A DNA stretch of 64,000 nucleotides, from the NCBI GenBank assembly GCA_039588335.1, contig JBDGZZ010000002.1:1-64000 (forward strand). Reading direction: 5' to 3'. How positions within the stretch are numbered: the stretch's first letter is position 1; each line of letters starts with the position of its first letter. This DNA is from G020351775 sp039588335. GTDB taxonomy: Bacteria; Gemmatimonadota; Gemmatimonadetes; Gemmatimonadales; GWC2-71-9. A program made the position numbers and the translations under genes. Below the pieces are notes generated by a model, which did no database searches, was not told where the DNA came from, and saw nothing but the letters and a program-made list of their open reading frames with translations. Shown here piece by piece: positions 43,250-51,587 of this stretch.

Positions 43250-43281
43250 GTCCATTTTCAACCAAATGGTTGAAAATGGAC
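43250..43281. promoter_or_regulatory. Perfect 32-base palindrome upstream of lipA
   Basis: GTCCATTTTCAACCA, AA, TGGTTGAAAATGGAC: perfect 15-base arms with a two-base centre, in the thiO-lipA gap. There is no T-run, so it is not an ordinary terminator. It looks like an operator for a dimeric repressor controlling the lipA-pdh operon. Confidence 0.6.
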
Positions 43282-43314
43282 GATTCGCGCTGGTATAGGT
43301 ACTCGCCGGTGGGT

Positions 43315-44244
43315 ATGTTTACGACCGCCATGGATCCTGTCCAACTAACTACCGCCCACGCCAAGGCCCCGGCCGCGATCCCTGAACGCAAGCCGCCGTG
43401 GCTCAAGGTGAAGGCTCCCGGAGGGCAGAACTACGCCGAGGTACGGCGGCTGATGCGCGAGCTGAGGCTCCACACAGTGTGCGAGGAGGCTCATTGCCCC
43501 AACGTGGGTGAATGTTGGAACCATCGCGCAGCAACTTTCATGATCCTGGGAGATGTTTGCACGCGCAACTGCGCCTACTGCGCGGTGGCTCATGGCACGC
43601 CGCCGCAATACGACCCTGATGAGCCTGTACGGCTAGCCGAAGCCGTCACAGCGATGAAGTTGGAGCACGTCGTCATTACCAGTGTAGACAGGGATGACTT
43701 GCCAGATGGCGGTGCCGAGATCTTCGCAGGCTGCGTGCAGGAGATAAGGAATCGGCTCCCGAACACTTCAGTCGAGGTTCTCATCCCCGACTTCAAGGGT
43801 TCAGACCGCGCGCTTGGAGTCGTGCTCGACGCCGAGCCCCATATTCTCAACCACAACTTGGAAACTGTGGAGAGGCTGTACCCTCTGGTGCGGCCAGGGG
43901 GCCGCTACCTCCGGGCGCTTCGCCTGCTGCGCCGGGCCAAAGAGATCAAGCCCGGGCAGCTCACCAAGTCAGGTATCATCTGTGGCATGGGGGAGGAATG
44001 GGATGAACTGTTGGGAGCGATGAGTGCCCTGCGTTCCGTGGATGTGGACATCATTACCTTGGGTCAGTACCTGCGCCCTTCTGGGAGTCATCTGGCGGTG
44101 TCGCGGTTTTACACGCCCGAAGAGTTCGACCAACTCAGGAGCAAGGGTCTGGAGATCGGATTCAAGCACGTTGAGGCCGGTCCACTAGTACGGTCGTCAT
44201 ACCACGCCTGGGATCAAGCCAAACAAGCGACAGCAGCAGTCTGA
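43315..44244 (+). CDS. lipA: Lipoyl synthase
   Basis: LipA inserts two sulfurs into protein-bound octanoyl groups. Both iron-sulfur sites are visible: the auxiliary cluster CEEAHCPNVGEC (Cys56, 61, 67) and the radical-SAM CTRNCAYC (Cys82, 86, 89), plus the C-terminal SSYHA, a Ser that ligates the auxiliary cluster. The start is unclear: ATG at 43315 or 43330 is likely; the frame opens further up at a TTG (43270) that lies inside the palindrome. It heads the pyruvate dehydrogenase operon, 21 bases before pdhA. Confidence 0.94.
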   Translation: MFTTAMDPVQLTTAHAKAPAAIPERKPPWLKVKAPGGQNYAEVRRLMRELRLHTVCEEAHCPNVGECWNHRAATFMILGDVCTRNCAYCAVAHGTPPQYDPDEPVRLAEAVTAMKLEHVVITSVDRDDLPDGGAEIFAGCVQEIRNRLPNTSVEVLIPDFKGSDRALGVVLDAEPHILNHNLETVERLYPLVRPGGRYLRALRLLRRAKEIKPGQLTKSGIICGMGEEWDELLGAMSALRSVDVDIITLGQYLRPSGSHLAVSRFYTPEEFDQLRSKGLEIGFKHVEAGPLVRSSYHAWDQAKQATAAV

Positions 44245-44265
44245 GACACTTCTGGAGACATATAG

Positions 44266-45264
44266 ATGGCGCAGTCAGCTAAGGTATCAAAGCTCGACAC
44301 AGATCGGGTGGAATTCTACACGGAACTCCTGCGGCAGATGTGTCTCATCCGGCGCTTCGAGGAACGTGCAGGTGAGTCATATGCCTTGGGCAAGATCGGA
44401 GGGTTCTGCCACCTTTACATCGGCCAAGAGGCGGTGGCGGTGGGTGCGATTGCCGCACTCCATAGAGACGATTACGTGATGGGGAGCTATCGCGACCACG
44501 GTCACGCCCTGGCTCTGGGCATGACTTCCCGCAGCGTGATGGCAGAGCTATACGGCAAGGTCACCGGCTGTTCACGTGGCAAGGGCGGCTCCATGCACCT
44601 ATTCAGCGTGGAACGCCAGTATCTAGGTGGGCATGCTATCGTGGGTGGCCATATCCCATTGGTCACAGGGGCTGCCTTCGCAATCAAGTATCGCGGAGAG
44701 CACAGGGTCGCACTTGGTTTCTTTGGAGAAGCCGCCGTCAACAACGGTGCGTTTCATGAGGCACTCAACATGGCTGCCGTCTGGAAGCTCCCTGCGATTT
44801 TCGTTGCCGAGAACAACCGTTACGGCATGGGCACGGCAACGGAACGTGCTTCGGCAGTGTACGACGTGGCCACCCGCGCCTGCTCCTACGACATGGACCA
44901 AGAGATGGTCGATGGCATGGATGTTCTGGCTGTACATGGGGCAGTGTCACGTGCGATCGATCGTGCCCGAGAGGAAAAACTTCCGACTCTCGTCGAAGCC
45001 CGAACATATCGCTTCATGGGGCACTCGATGTCCGACCCCATCCACGGTCACTATCGAACCAAGGAAGAAATCGAGGAGCAGAGAAAAAAGGATCCTCTCC
45101 ATTGGTTCCAGCACCGTCTCATGGAGGATGGTCTGCTCTCTGTCGAGCAATACGACGAGATGGAGCAACAGATAGCCGCAGAACTGGACGACGCCGTTGC
45201 CTTCGCCGATGAGAGCGCCGACCCCGACCCGTACGAACTCTACACCGACGTGTACCGGGACTGA
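44266..45264 (+). CDS. pdhA: Pyruvate dehydrogenase E1 component alpha subunit
   Basis: 332 residues. E1 alpha decarboxylates pyruvate with thiamine diphosphate. MCLIRRFEERAGESYALGKIGGFCHLYIGQEAV and the GCSRGKGGSMH loop (101-111) identify it. The TPP motif is GEAAVNNG (154-161) with Asn183 in AENNRYG. The usual GDG is GEA, with Glu taking the metal-ligand place, as seen in branched-chain E1 alpha (GEG). Pyruvate is the most likely substrate given lipA/lipB in the operon, but a branched-chain enzyme is not excluded. Confidence 0.92.
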   Translation: MAQSAKVSKLDTDRVEFYTELLRQMCLIRRFEERAGESYALGKIGGFCHLYIGQEAVAVGAIAALHRDDYVMGSYRDHGHALALGMTSRSVMAELYGKVTGCSRGKGGSMHLFSVERQYLGGHAIVGGHIPLVTGAAFAIKYRGEHRVALGFFGEAAVNNGAFHEALNMAAVWKLPAIFVAENNRYGMGTATERASAVYDVATRACSYDMDQEMVDGMDVLAVHGAVSRAIDRAREEKLPTLVEARTYRFMGHSMSDPIHGHYRTKEEIEEQRKKDPLHWFQHRLMEDGLLSVEQYDEMEQQIAAELDDAVAFADESADPDPYELYTDVYRD

Positions 45265-45265
45265 T

Positions 45266-46249
45266 ATGCCGACCATCACTTACCGCGATGCATTGAACCA
45301 AGCGCTCCAAGAGGAGATGGAGCGCGACCCTGACGTTTTTCTAATGGGTGAGGAAGTGGGTGTCTACCAGGGCGCGTACAAGGTGAGCCGGGGGCTGCTG
45401 GACAAGTTCGGCGAGCAGAGAGTCGTGGACACCCCTATTACAGAGCTGGGCTTCGCGGGTGTGGGCGTGGGGGCAGCGATGGTTGGCCTCCGGCCGGTCA
45501 TCGAATTCATGACGTGGAACTTCGCCTTGCTCGCGGTAGACCAGATCGTGAATTCGGCGGCCAAGATGCTCTATATGTCGGGCGGCCAGATCGGGGTGCC
45601 CATCGTCTTTCGAGGACCGGGCGGTGCGGCCTTGCAGTTGGCCGCCCAACATTCACAGGCGTTCGACAGCTGGTATGCCCACGTTCCGGGGCTCAAAGTC
45701 GTCGCTCCGTCGACACCGTACGATGCGAAGGGACTGCTCAAATCGGCGATCAGAGATGACAACCCCGTCATCTTCCTCGAGGGCGAGATGATGTACAACG
45801 CCAAGGGCGACGTTCCGGAAGGCGAATACACTCTCCCAATAGGACTGGCCGAAGTGAAGCTGGAGGGATCGGACGTGACCCTGGTGTGCCATGCCAAAAC
45901 TGTTTCAGTGGCGCAGAAGGCGGCCCATCAGCTAACGGACGAATATGGGATCTCCGCTGAAATCGTGGACCTACGCACTATACGGCCGCTGGATGTGGAT
46001 ACCATCATCGACAGCGTTACGAAGACCAATAGGTGCGTGGTCGTCGAAGAAGGCTGGCCTTTTTGCGGCATTGGAGCGCAGGTGGTCGACTACATACAGC
46101 TTCATGCTTTCGACCATCTGGATGCGCCCGTGCAACGAGTGACACAGGCTGACGTGCCGATTCCGTATAACAAACGGTTGGAGAAGGCTGCCAAACCCAG
46201 CCCGGAGCGGGTGGTCGAGGCGGTTAAGCAGATCACTTACCTGGACTGA
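45266..46249 (+). CDS. pdhB: Pyruvate dehydrogenase E1 component beta subunit
   Basis: 327 residues from ATG at 45266, one base after the pdhA stop; in-frame starts upstream are inside pdhA. Family motifs are ITYRDALNQALQEEMERDP, the GEEVGVYQGAYKVSRGLL segment, GLRPVIEFMTWNF, the GPGGAALQLAAQHSQ loop and the C-terminal transketolase domain with VEEGWPFCGIGAQV. It forms the E1 heterotetramer with PdhA. Confidence 0.95.
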   Translation: MPTITYRDALNQALQEEMERDPDVFLMGEEVGVYQGAYKVSRGLLDKFGEQRVVDTPITELGFAGVGVGAAMVGLRPVIEFMTWNFALLAVDQIVNSAAKMLYMSGGQIGVPIVFRGPGGAALQLAAQHSQAFDSWYAHVPGLKVVAPSTPYDAKGLLKSAIRDDNPVIFLEGEMMYNAKGDVPEGEYTLPIGLAEVKLEGSDVTLVCHAKTVSVAQKAAHQLTDEYGISAEIVDLRTIRPLDVDTIIDSVTKTNRCVVVEEGWPFCGIGAQVVDYIQLHAFDHLDAPVQRVTQADVPIPYNKRLEKAAKPSPERVVEAVKQITYLD

Positions 46250-46268
46250 CCAGCAACACGGATCCGAG

Positions 46269-47495
46269 ATGGCGACCAAAGTCTACATGGAAGCGCTCTC
46301 TCCGACGATGGAGGAGGGACGCATCGTAAACTGGCTCAAGAAAGAAGGAGACCCGGTCACGGATGGGGATATCCTGGCTGAAGTTGAGACCGACAAGGCC
46401 ATCATGGAACTGCAGGCCCGTGGCGAGGGCACGCTGCGCAAAGTGCTCGCCGAGGACGGATCGACCGTTGAAGTCGGCACACTAATCGGAGTGATAGCAG
46501 CGGCCGATGAGGACATCACCTCTATTCTGGAGAAAACAGGAGCTGTGGCAGGCGCTGCAGAGCCGGCGACGGGGGACGGTGTCACTTCGGGCAGTGTGGC
46601 GCCCGTTGCAGCGGTAGCGATGCCGGCAACCGCCCAACAGACGTTGGCCCCTGAAGATCGCGTCAAGTCATCACCGTTAGCTCGCCGCCTCGCTAGGGAG
46701 AGACAGATCGATCTCCGTGTCGTTCAAGGCACGGGGCCCGGCGGTCGGATCACCAAGCGAGATGTGGAGGCGTCTGTACCAGGTGCACGCCACGTCGTTT
46801 CCACGACAGGACCCGCGTACGAGGACAAGCCACTTACGCAGATCCGCAAGACGATAGCGACGCGTCTGGCAGCATCAATCGGCCCGGTTCCACACTTCTT
46901 TCTGACCGCAGAAATTGACATGGAGCGTACGGCTGAAGCGCGGGAAGCACTGAATGCCATTAAGGATGCACCACGAGTCTCATTCAACGACATCATCATA
47001 AAAGTCGTGGCCGAGGCGCTGCGTCAGCATCCGGAGTGCAACGCATGGTGGCAGGACGACTACATCCGCTATTTCAATGAGGTGCACATTTCGATGGCCG
47101 TGAGCGTAGAAGAAGGTCTGATCACGCCGGTCATACGAAATGCGCACGTCAAGTCTCTGCGCGAGATCGCATCAGAGGGACGCGAGCTTGCACAGCGGGC
47201 ACGGGAGCGAAGACTCAGGCCCGAGGAATACTACGGAGGTACGTTCTCGATCTCGAATCTGGGAATGTTCGACATCGACCAGTTCACAGCGGTGATCAAC
47301 CCACCCGAGGCCGGCATCCTAGCGGTCGGGTCCGTCGCCGATCGCCCCGTGATCGTAAACGGGGAAGTAACCGTACGCAAACGAATGCGGGTCACTATGA
47401 GCTGCGATCATCGGGTCATCGATGGTGCAACAGGTGCGCGTTTCCTACAGACAGTGAGACGCATGTTGGAGAACCCACTAGCGCTTGTGTGGTAG
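46269..47495 (+). CDS. pdhC: Dihydrolipoamide acetyltransferase (E2)
   Basis: 408 residues with one lipoyl domain at 1-77 (lipoyl Lys43 in VETDKAIMEL), an Ala/Pro/Thr-rich linker, a peripheral-subunit-binding domain (SPLARRLARERQIDLRVVQGTGPGGRITKRDV, about 133-166) and a catalytic core ending in MSCDHRVIDG, where His and Asp are the active-site residues. It transfers the acetyl group to CoA and is the core of the complex. Confidence 0.95.
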   Translation: MATKVYMEALSPTMEEGRIVNWLKKEGDPVTDGDILAEVETDKAIMELQARGEGTLRKVLAEDGSTVEVGTLIGVIAAADEDITSILEKTGAVAGAAEPATGDGVTSGSVAPVAAVAMPATAQQTLAPEDRVKSSPLARRLARERQIDLRVVQGTGPGGRITKRDVEASVPGARHVVSTTGPAYEDKPLTQIRKTIATRLAASIGPVPHFFLTAEIDMERTAEAREALNAIKDAPRVSFNDIIIKVVAEALRQHPECNAWWQDDYIRYFNEVHISMAVSVEEGLITPVIRNAHVKSLREIASEGRELAQRARERRLRPEEYYGGTFSISNLGMFDIDQFTAVINPPEAGILAVGSVADRPVIVNGEVTVRKRMRVTMSCDHRVIDGATGARFLQTVRRMLENPLALVW

Positions 47496-47547
47496 TCGCT
47501 GGCGGTTCCACATTCACAGCTAACGATCACAGACCGGACACTGAGCC

Positions 47548-48942
47548 GTGCCAGACAACTTTGACGTAATCATCCTAGGCGGTGGTCCCGCTGGATACGT
47601 TTGCGCGATTCGAGCTAGCCAACTAGGGCTCAACACAGCCGTGGTCGAACGCGACAAATTGGGCGGCGTATGTGTGAATGTCGGGTGCATCCCCAGCAAA
47701 GCGCTGCTACATAGTGCGTATGTTGCCAACCTCATCAGCCATGATGCCGAGACTCTGGGCATCGAAGTCGGCAGCGTGAAGCTCAATTTCGGAGCAGCGA
47801 TCAAGCATTCACGCCAAGTGAGCGAACAGAACTCGAAGGGCGTAGGGTTCCTGTTGAAGAAGAACAAGGTCACGGTCCTCTCAGGAGAGGGCCACCTCCA
47901 GCCTGGCAAGAAGGTACGGGTGGGAGACAAGACCTATACCGCCAATAAGGGTGTCGTCATAGCAACGGGCAGCAGAGTGAAGGGCCTGCCGCAAGTAGGG
48001 CTCGAGATTGACAGAACCCTCGTGATCTCGACCGATGAGGCGCTATTCCTCAAGGACGCACCCGAGTCGATCGCGATCGTTGGTGCGGGGGCCGTGGGCA
48101 TGGAGTTCGCTGATATCTTCAACGCGTTTGGCTCCAAGGTTTCAATAATTGAGGTACTGCCCCGCATCCTCCCGCTCGAGGACGCCGACTCGTCGGCAGC
48201 TCTCAGTCGCGCCTACAAGAAACGAAGGATAGAGGTTTTGGCAGGAGCGGGAGTGAAGGGCGCAAAGGTGGCGAAGACGAGCGTCACGCTCGAGATCGAG
48301 AAGGATGGCAAAGCGAAGAGTATCGAAGTCGAGAAGGTACTCATAGCGGCCGGGCGGGGCCTCAACGTCGAGAGAATCGGCCTGGAAGAAGTCGGTGTGA
48401 AGTTGGGTGGTGATGGGTTCGTCAAAGTCGATGGAAATCTCCAGACCACGGCAAAGGGATACTATTGCATAGGAGACATCGCGGGACCACCTATGCTGGC
48501 CCATAAGGGCAGTCGCGAAGGCGTGTTCGTTGCCGAGCTGATGGCCGGCAAGAAACCGCACCCGATCAAGTATGACAACATACCGAGCGTCACATACTGC
48601 CATCCCGAAGTTGCCAGTATTGGGCTCACTGAAGACCAGTGCAACGAGAAGAAGCTGGATTATGTCGTAGGCAAGTTCCCGCTCACGGCAAACGGAAGAG
48701 CGCGGGCCGCCATGGAGACAGACGGATTCGTCAAGATCATCCGTGAAAAGAAGTACAGTGAGATACTCGGTGCGCACATCGTCGCATCACACGCAAGCGA
48801 GCTGATTCACGAACTCGTCGTGGCCCGAGAGAACGAGTACACCGTGGAGGAAGTGGACCTCGCGATTCATGCCCACCCCACGTTGTCAGAGGCCGTGGCC
48901 GAAGCCGCGCTCGATTCGCTGGGTCGCGTGATCCACACCTGA
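47548..48942 (+). CDS. lpdA: Dihydrolipoamide dehydrogenase (E3)
   Basis: 464 residues. FAD motif IILGGGPAGYVCAI (8-21), redox-active disulfide GGVCVNVGCIPSK (Cys42, Cys47), NAD motif VGAGAVGMEFADIFN near 177-191, and the C-terminal His-Glu dyad in HAHPTLSEA. It reoxidises dihydrolipoyl groups of E2, and probably also of GcvH, with NAD. It starts with GTG at 47548. Confidence 0.95.
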   Translation: MPDNFDVIILGGGPAGYVCAIRASQLGLNTAVVERDKLGGVCVNVGCIPSKALLHSAYVANLISHDAETLGIEVGSVKLNFGAAIKHSRQVSEQNSKGVGFLLKKNKVTVLSGEGHLQPGKKVRVGDKTYTANKGVVIATGSRVKGLPQVGLEIDRTLVISTDEALFLKDAPESIAIVGAGAVGMEFADIFNAFGSKVSIIEVLPRILPLEDADSSAALSRAYKKRRIEVLAGAGVKGAKVAKTSVTLEIEKDGKAKSIEVEKVLIAAGRGLNVERIGLEEVGVKLGGDGFVKVDGNLQTTAKGYYCIGDIAGPPMLAHKGSREGVFVAELMAGKKPHPIKYDNIPSVTYCHPEVASIGLTEDQCNEKKLDYVVGKFPLTANGRARAAMETDGFVKIIREKKYSEILGAHIVASHASELIHELVVARENEYTVEEVDLAIHAHPTLSEAVAEAALDSLGRVIHT

Positions 48943-48945
48943 CAA

Positions 48946-49353
48946 TTGCCCGGCACGAAGGATCCCGTCGGCCTCACCCTAGCCAGCCTCGCTGCGGGCT
49001 CCACTACAGGAGCCGCAACAATTACTGCAGGTATGATCGGGCTCCGAACCCTGCAGTCCTCGCGCGGCGCGGAGCAATCGGTCGATATCGGCTTCGCCGT
49101 GATCTGGGGCTCTCTCATTCTCGGCATAACCGCCGCGGTGATCACGGGCTGGACACTCACAAGGACGCTCGATGATACCTGGCGCCGTGGTGTTGTGGGA
49201 GCGCTCTCCGTGTTCGGTACGGCATTGCTCTCAGCGCTAGGGATGCCGGCTGACATGCTGGGCGGCCGGGCTGGACTCATAGTCTACCTTTTCGCAATGC
49301 TCACCGCCGCGATATATACGCACTCCGTAGCACGCCGCGCCGCATCAACATGA
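48946..49353 (+). CDS. Small four-helix membrane protein of unknown function
   Basis: 135 residues with about four membrane helices (around residues 10-32, 48-70, 82-103 and 108-126). No family was recognised. It begins with TTG at 48946, three bases after the lpdA stop, and overlaps the lipB start by four bases, so it is part of the pyruvate dehydrogenase-lipoate operon. A role in the envelope is possible, but nothing in the sequence shows it. Confidence 0.6.
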   Translation: MPGTKDPVGLTLASLAAGSTTGAATITAGMIGLRTLQSSRGAEQSVDIGFAVIWGSLILGITAAVITGWTLTRTLDDTWRRGVVGALSVFGTALLSALGMPADMLGGRAGLIVYLFAMLTAAIYTHSVARRAAST

Positions 49354-50042
49354 GCACTGAACTCGCGGTTGTGGGCCTCGATCGCATGGCCTACGGCACT
49401 GCGCTTCAGCTGCAGCGCGATCTTGCCCACAAACGGATTGTGGGAGAGATCGAACGTGACATGCTGCTGCTGGTGGAACATCCTCCGGTTGTCACGCTGG
49501 GCCGCACCTTCCAGGATCAACATCTCCCCACCTCACGCGAAGTCCTGGAAGCTCGCGGCATCGAACTGTTCGACATTGAGCGGGGTGGCGACGTCACTTT
49601 CCACGGCCCCGGCCAACTGGTGGGATACCCGATATTCGACCTCAAAGAGCACCGCGAGGACCTGCACTGGTTCTTGCGACAGATAGAGGAAAGCCTCATC
49701 CGCTCGCTTGCAGGCTTCGGCATCGGTGGGGAGCGAAAGGAGGGATATACCGGGGTCTGGACAGCCGATCGCAAGATCGCGAGTATCGGCATTCACGTTA
49801 AGCAATGGGTCACGTGGCACGGATTCGCTCTCAATGTCACGACCGATCTGTCCTACTTCGACATCATCGTCCCCTGCGGCATATCCGATGTCGTAATGAC
49901 CAGCATTCACCAAGAGTTGGCCGAACGTTCGCCGCGAGAACTGTGGGGGATGACGCTCAATCAAGTGGTGCTGGGGTTTGCCGAGGTATTTGAGATGGAA
50001 CCGCAAATGACGGAATTGGGCACATTGGCAAAGGCTGACTAG
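49350..50042 (+). CDS. lipB: Octanoyltransferase
   Basis: LipB moves octanoyl groups from acyl-carrier protein to lipoyl domains. 230 residues with VEHPPVVTLGR, the substrate loop ERGGDVTFHGPGQLVGYPI, Lys142 in RKIASIG and catalytic Cys176 in IIVPCGI. It is in one operon with lipA and the E1-E2-E3 genes, so lipoate synthesis is coupled to its main client. ATG at 49350 overlaps the upstream stop. Confidence 0.95.
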   Translation: MSTELAVVGLDRMAYGTALQLQRDLAHKRIVGEIERDMLLLVEHPPVVTLGRTFQDQHLPTSREVLEARGIELFDIERGGDVTFHGPGQLVGYPIFDLKEHREDLHWFLRQIEESLIRSLAGFGIGGERKEGYTGVWTADRKIASIGIHVKQWVTWHGFALNVTTDLSYFDIIVPCGISDVVMTSIHQELAERSPRELWGMTLNQVVLGFAEVFEMEPQMTELGTLAKAD

Positions 50043-50053
50043 TGGGGGAGAGA

Positions 50054-50081
50054 GGGGAGGAGATCACCATTCTCCTTCCCC
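50054..50081. terminator. Possible terminator between convergent lipB and M20 peptidase
   Basis: GGGGAGGAGA and TCTCCTTCCCC pair with one bulge around a seven-base loop. There is no T-run, only a pyrimidine-rich tail, so termination is uncertain. Confidence 0.35.
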
Positions 50082-50098
50082 TGCTTTCCCTACTTGCT

Positions 50099-51460
50099 CT
50101 ACTTCTTCGCCAACTCTAGAAACCTCCCAAACACCTTCACTCCTTTGTAGAACTGCTCAACACCGATCTTCTCGTTGGGGGCGTGAAGGCCGTCGTCGGG
50201 AAGGCCGACGCCGCTCAGAATGACTGGTGCACCACTCTTGCCCAACGCCGGCACGATCGGAATGGATCCGCCGGAGCGGATTGGCACAATGCCCCGCCCC
50301 TCAACCTCACGAAAGGCCTGATCCACGAGTTGGATGTATGGACCGGTCACATCCACCAGGACTGGGTCGGCACCGTGGATGAAGTCGATCGACACTTCCG
50401 CATGCTTTGGCGCCACTGCCTTGACCGCCCGGGTCAGCTGTCGCTGCACGGCCTTCTCGCGTTGATTGGGCACCAGCCGCAGGCTGACCTTTGCACTGGC
50501 CACGGCTGGTATGACCGTCTTGGCTCCCTCGCCCGTGAAACCTCCGCATATGCCATGGATATCCAGGGTGGGCAATGCCCAGAGCCGTTCGAACACGGAG
50601 TAGCGAGTGAGTCCGGTCAACGCACGCGAGCCAACCTCGTCGCGCATGAAGTTGCGTGGCTTAAACGGAAGCTTGGCCCAAGCGTCTCGTTCCTGCTTGG
50701 ACGGGCGGTCAACCGCCTCATACAGCCCCGGGATCCTTATCCGCCCGTTAGGCGTCTTGAGTTGCGCAAGCATGTGTACGAGCGTCTCATGTGCGTTGGG
50801 GGCGGCGCCACCGTAAAGGCCAGAATGCAGATCACTGTTGAGCGTTTGCACAGTGATTTCCGCGTAGCATAACCCGCGTAGGCCCGCTTCGATCGCAGGC
50901 CACCCGGGGGCGAAATAAGGCGTATCAGCGACCAACACCGCGTCCACATCCACGAGATCCGGCTCCCGCTCCAGGAGATCGAACAGAATTCTGCTGCCCG
51001 ATTCCTCCTGCCCTTCTATCATGAATCGAACGTTGACCGGCGGAGACCCGCTCGCGCTGACTCCCTCGAACGCCTTGATGATCGAGAAGACCTGTCCTTT
51101 GTTATCCGTCGCACCACGCGCGTACAGATTCCTGTCGCGCACTGTGGGCTCAAATGGGGGTGACTCCCAGAGATCCAGCGGGTCTGGAGGCTGCACGTCG
51201 TAGTGCCCGTACACCAACAGAGTCGGTTGGCCCGGCCGCTTCGGTCCATCCGCAACGATCACCGGATGGGTGTCGCTCGCCTTCATCTCCACCTTTGGAC
51301 AGCCGAGTGCTTTCAGGTGATCAGCCAGCCACCCCCCGGCACGCCGACAGTCCTGGTTGTGCGCCGGGTCAGTGGACACGCTGGGGATTCTGAGGAGATC
51401 CTTCAGTTCATCTAGCATGCGCGATTCATTGTCGCGCACGAAAGTGTCTATATCAAGCAT
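50099..51460 (-). CDS. M20 family dipeptidase
   Basis: 453 residues, CNDP/PepV-like. Two-zinc ligands are visible: His in VYGHYDVQPPDP, bridging Asp in ARGATDNKGQ, Glu-Glu in EGQEESGS, Asp in VADTPYF and a late His in DDGLHAPNEK. The dimerisation domain is in the middle (about 190-330). It hydrolyses dipeptides or aminoacyl derivatives, complementing the peptide importer. Convergent with lipB. Confidence 0.92.
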   Translation of the reverse strand: MLDIDTFVRDNESRMLDELKDLLRIPSVSTDPAHNQDCRRAGGWLADHLKALGCPKVEMKASDTHPVIVADGPKRPGQPTLLVYGHYDVQPPDPLDLWESPPFEPTVRDRNLYARGATDNKGQVFSIIKAFEGVSASGSPPVNVRFMIEGQEESGSRILFDLLEREPDLVDVDAVLVADTPYFAPGWPAIEAGLRGLCYAEITVQTLNSDLHSGLYGGAAPNAHETLVHMLAQLKTPNGRIRIPGLYEAVDRPSKQERDAWAKLPFKPRNFMRDEVGSRALTGLTRYSVFERLWALPTLDIHGICGGFTGEGAKTVIPAVASAKVSLRLVPNQREKAVQRQLTRAVKAVAPKHAEVSIDFIHGADPVLVDVTGPYIQLVDQAFREVEGRGIVPIRSGGSIPIVPALGKSGAPVILSGVGLPDDGLHAPNEKIGVEQFYKGVKVFGRFLELAKK

Positions 51461-51587
51461 GGAAGTTCGTTTGGAAAGGGTGTGAGAGAATGTGGAGAGT
51501 GCTCATGGACGGAAGATAAACACCGACTTGCCATGACGGTACAGATGTGGCCATTCTATCTGGTCCTCGAATGGAGACGGCCACCAC

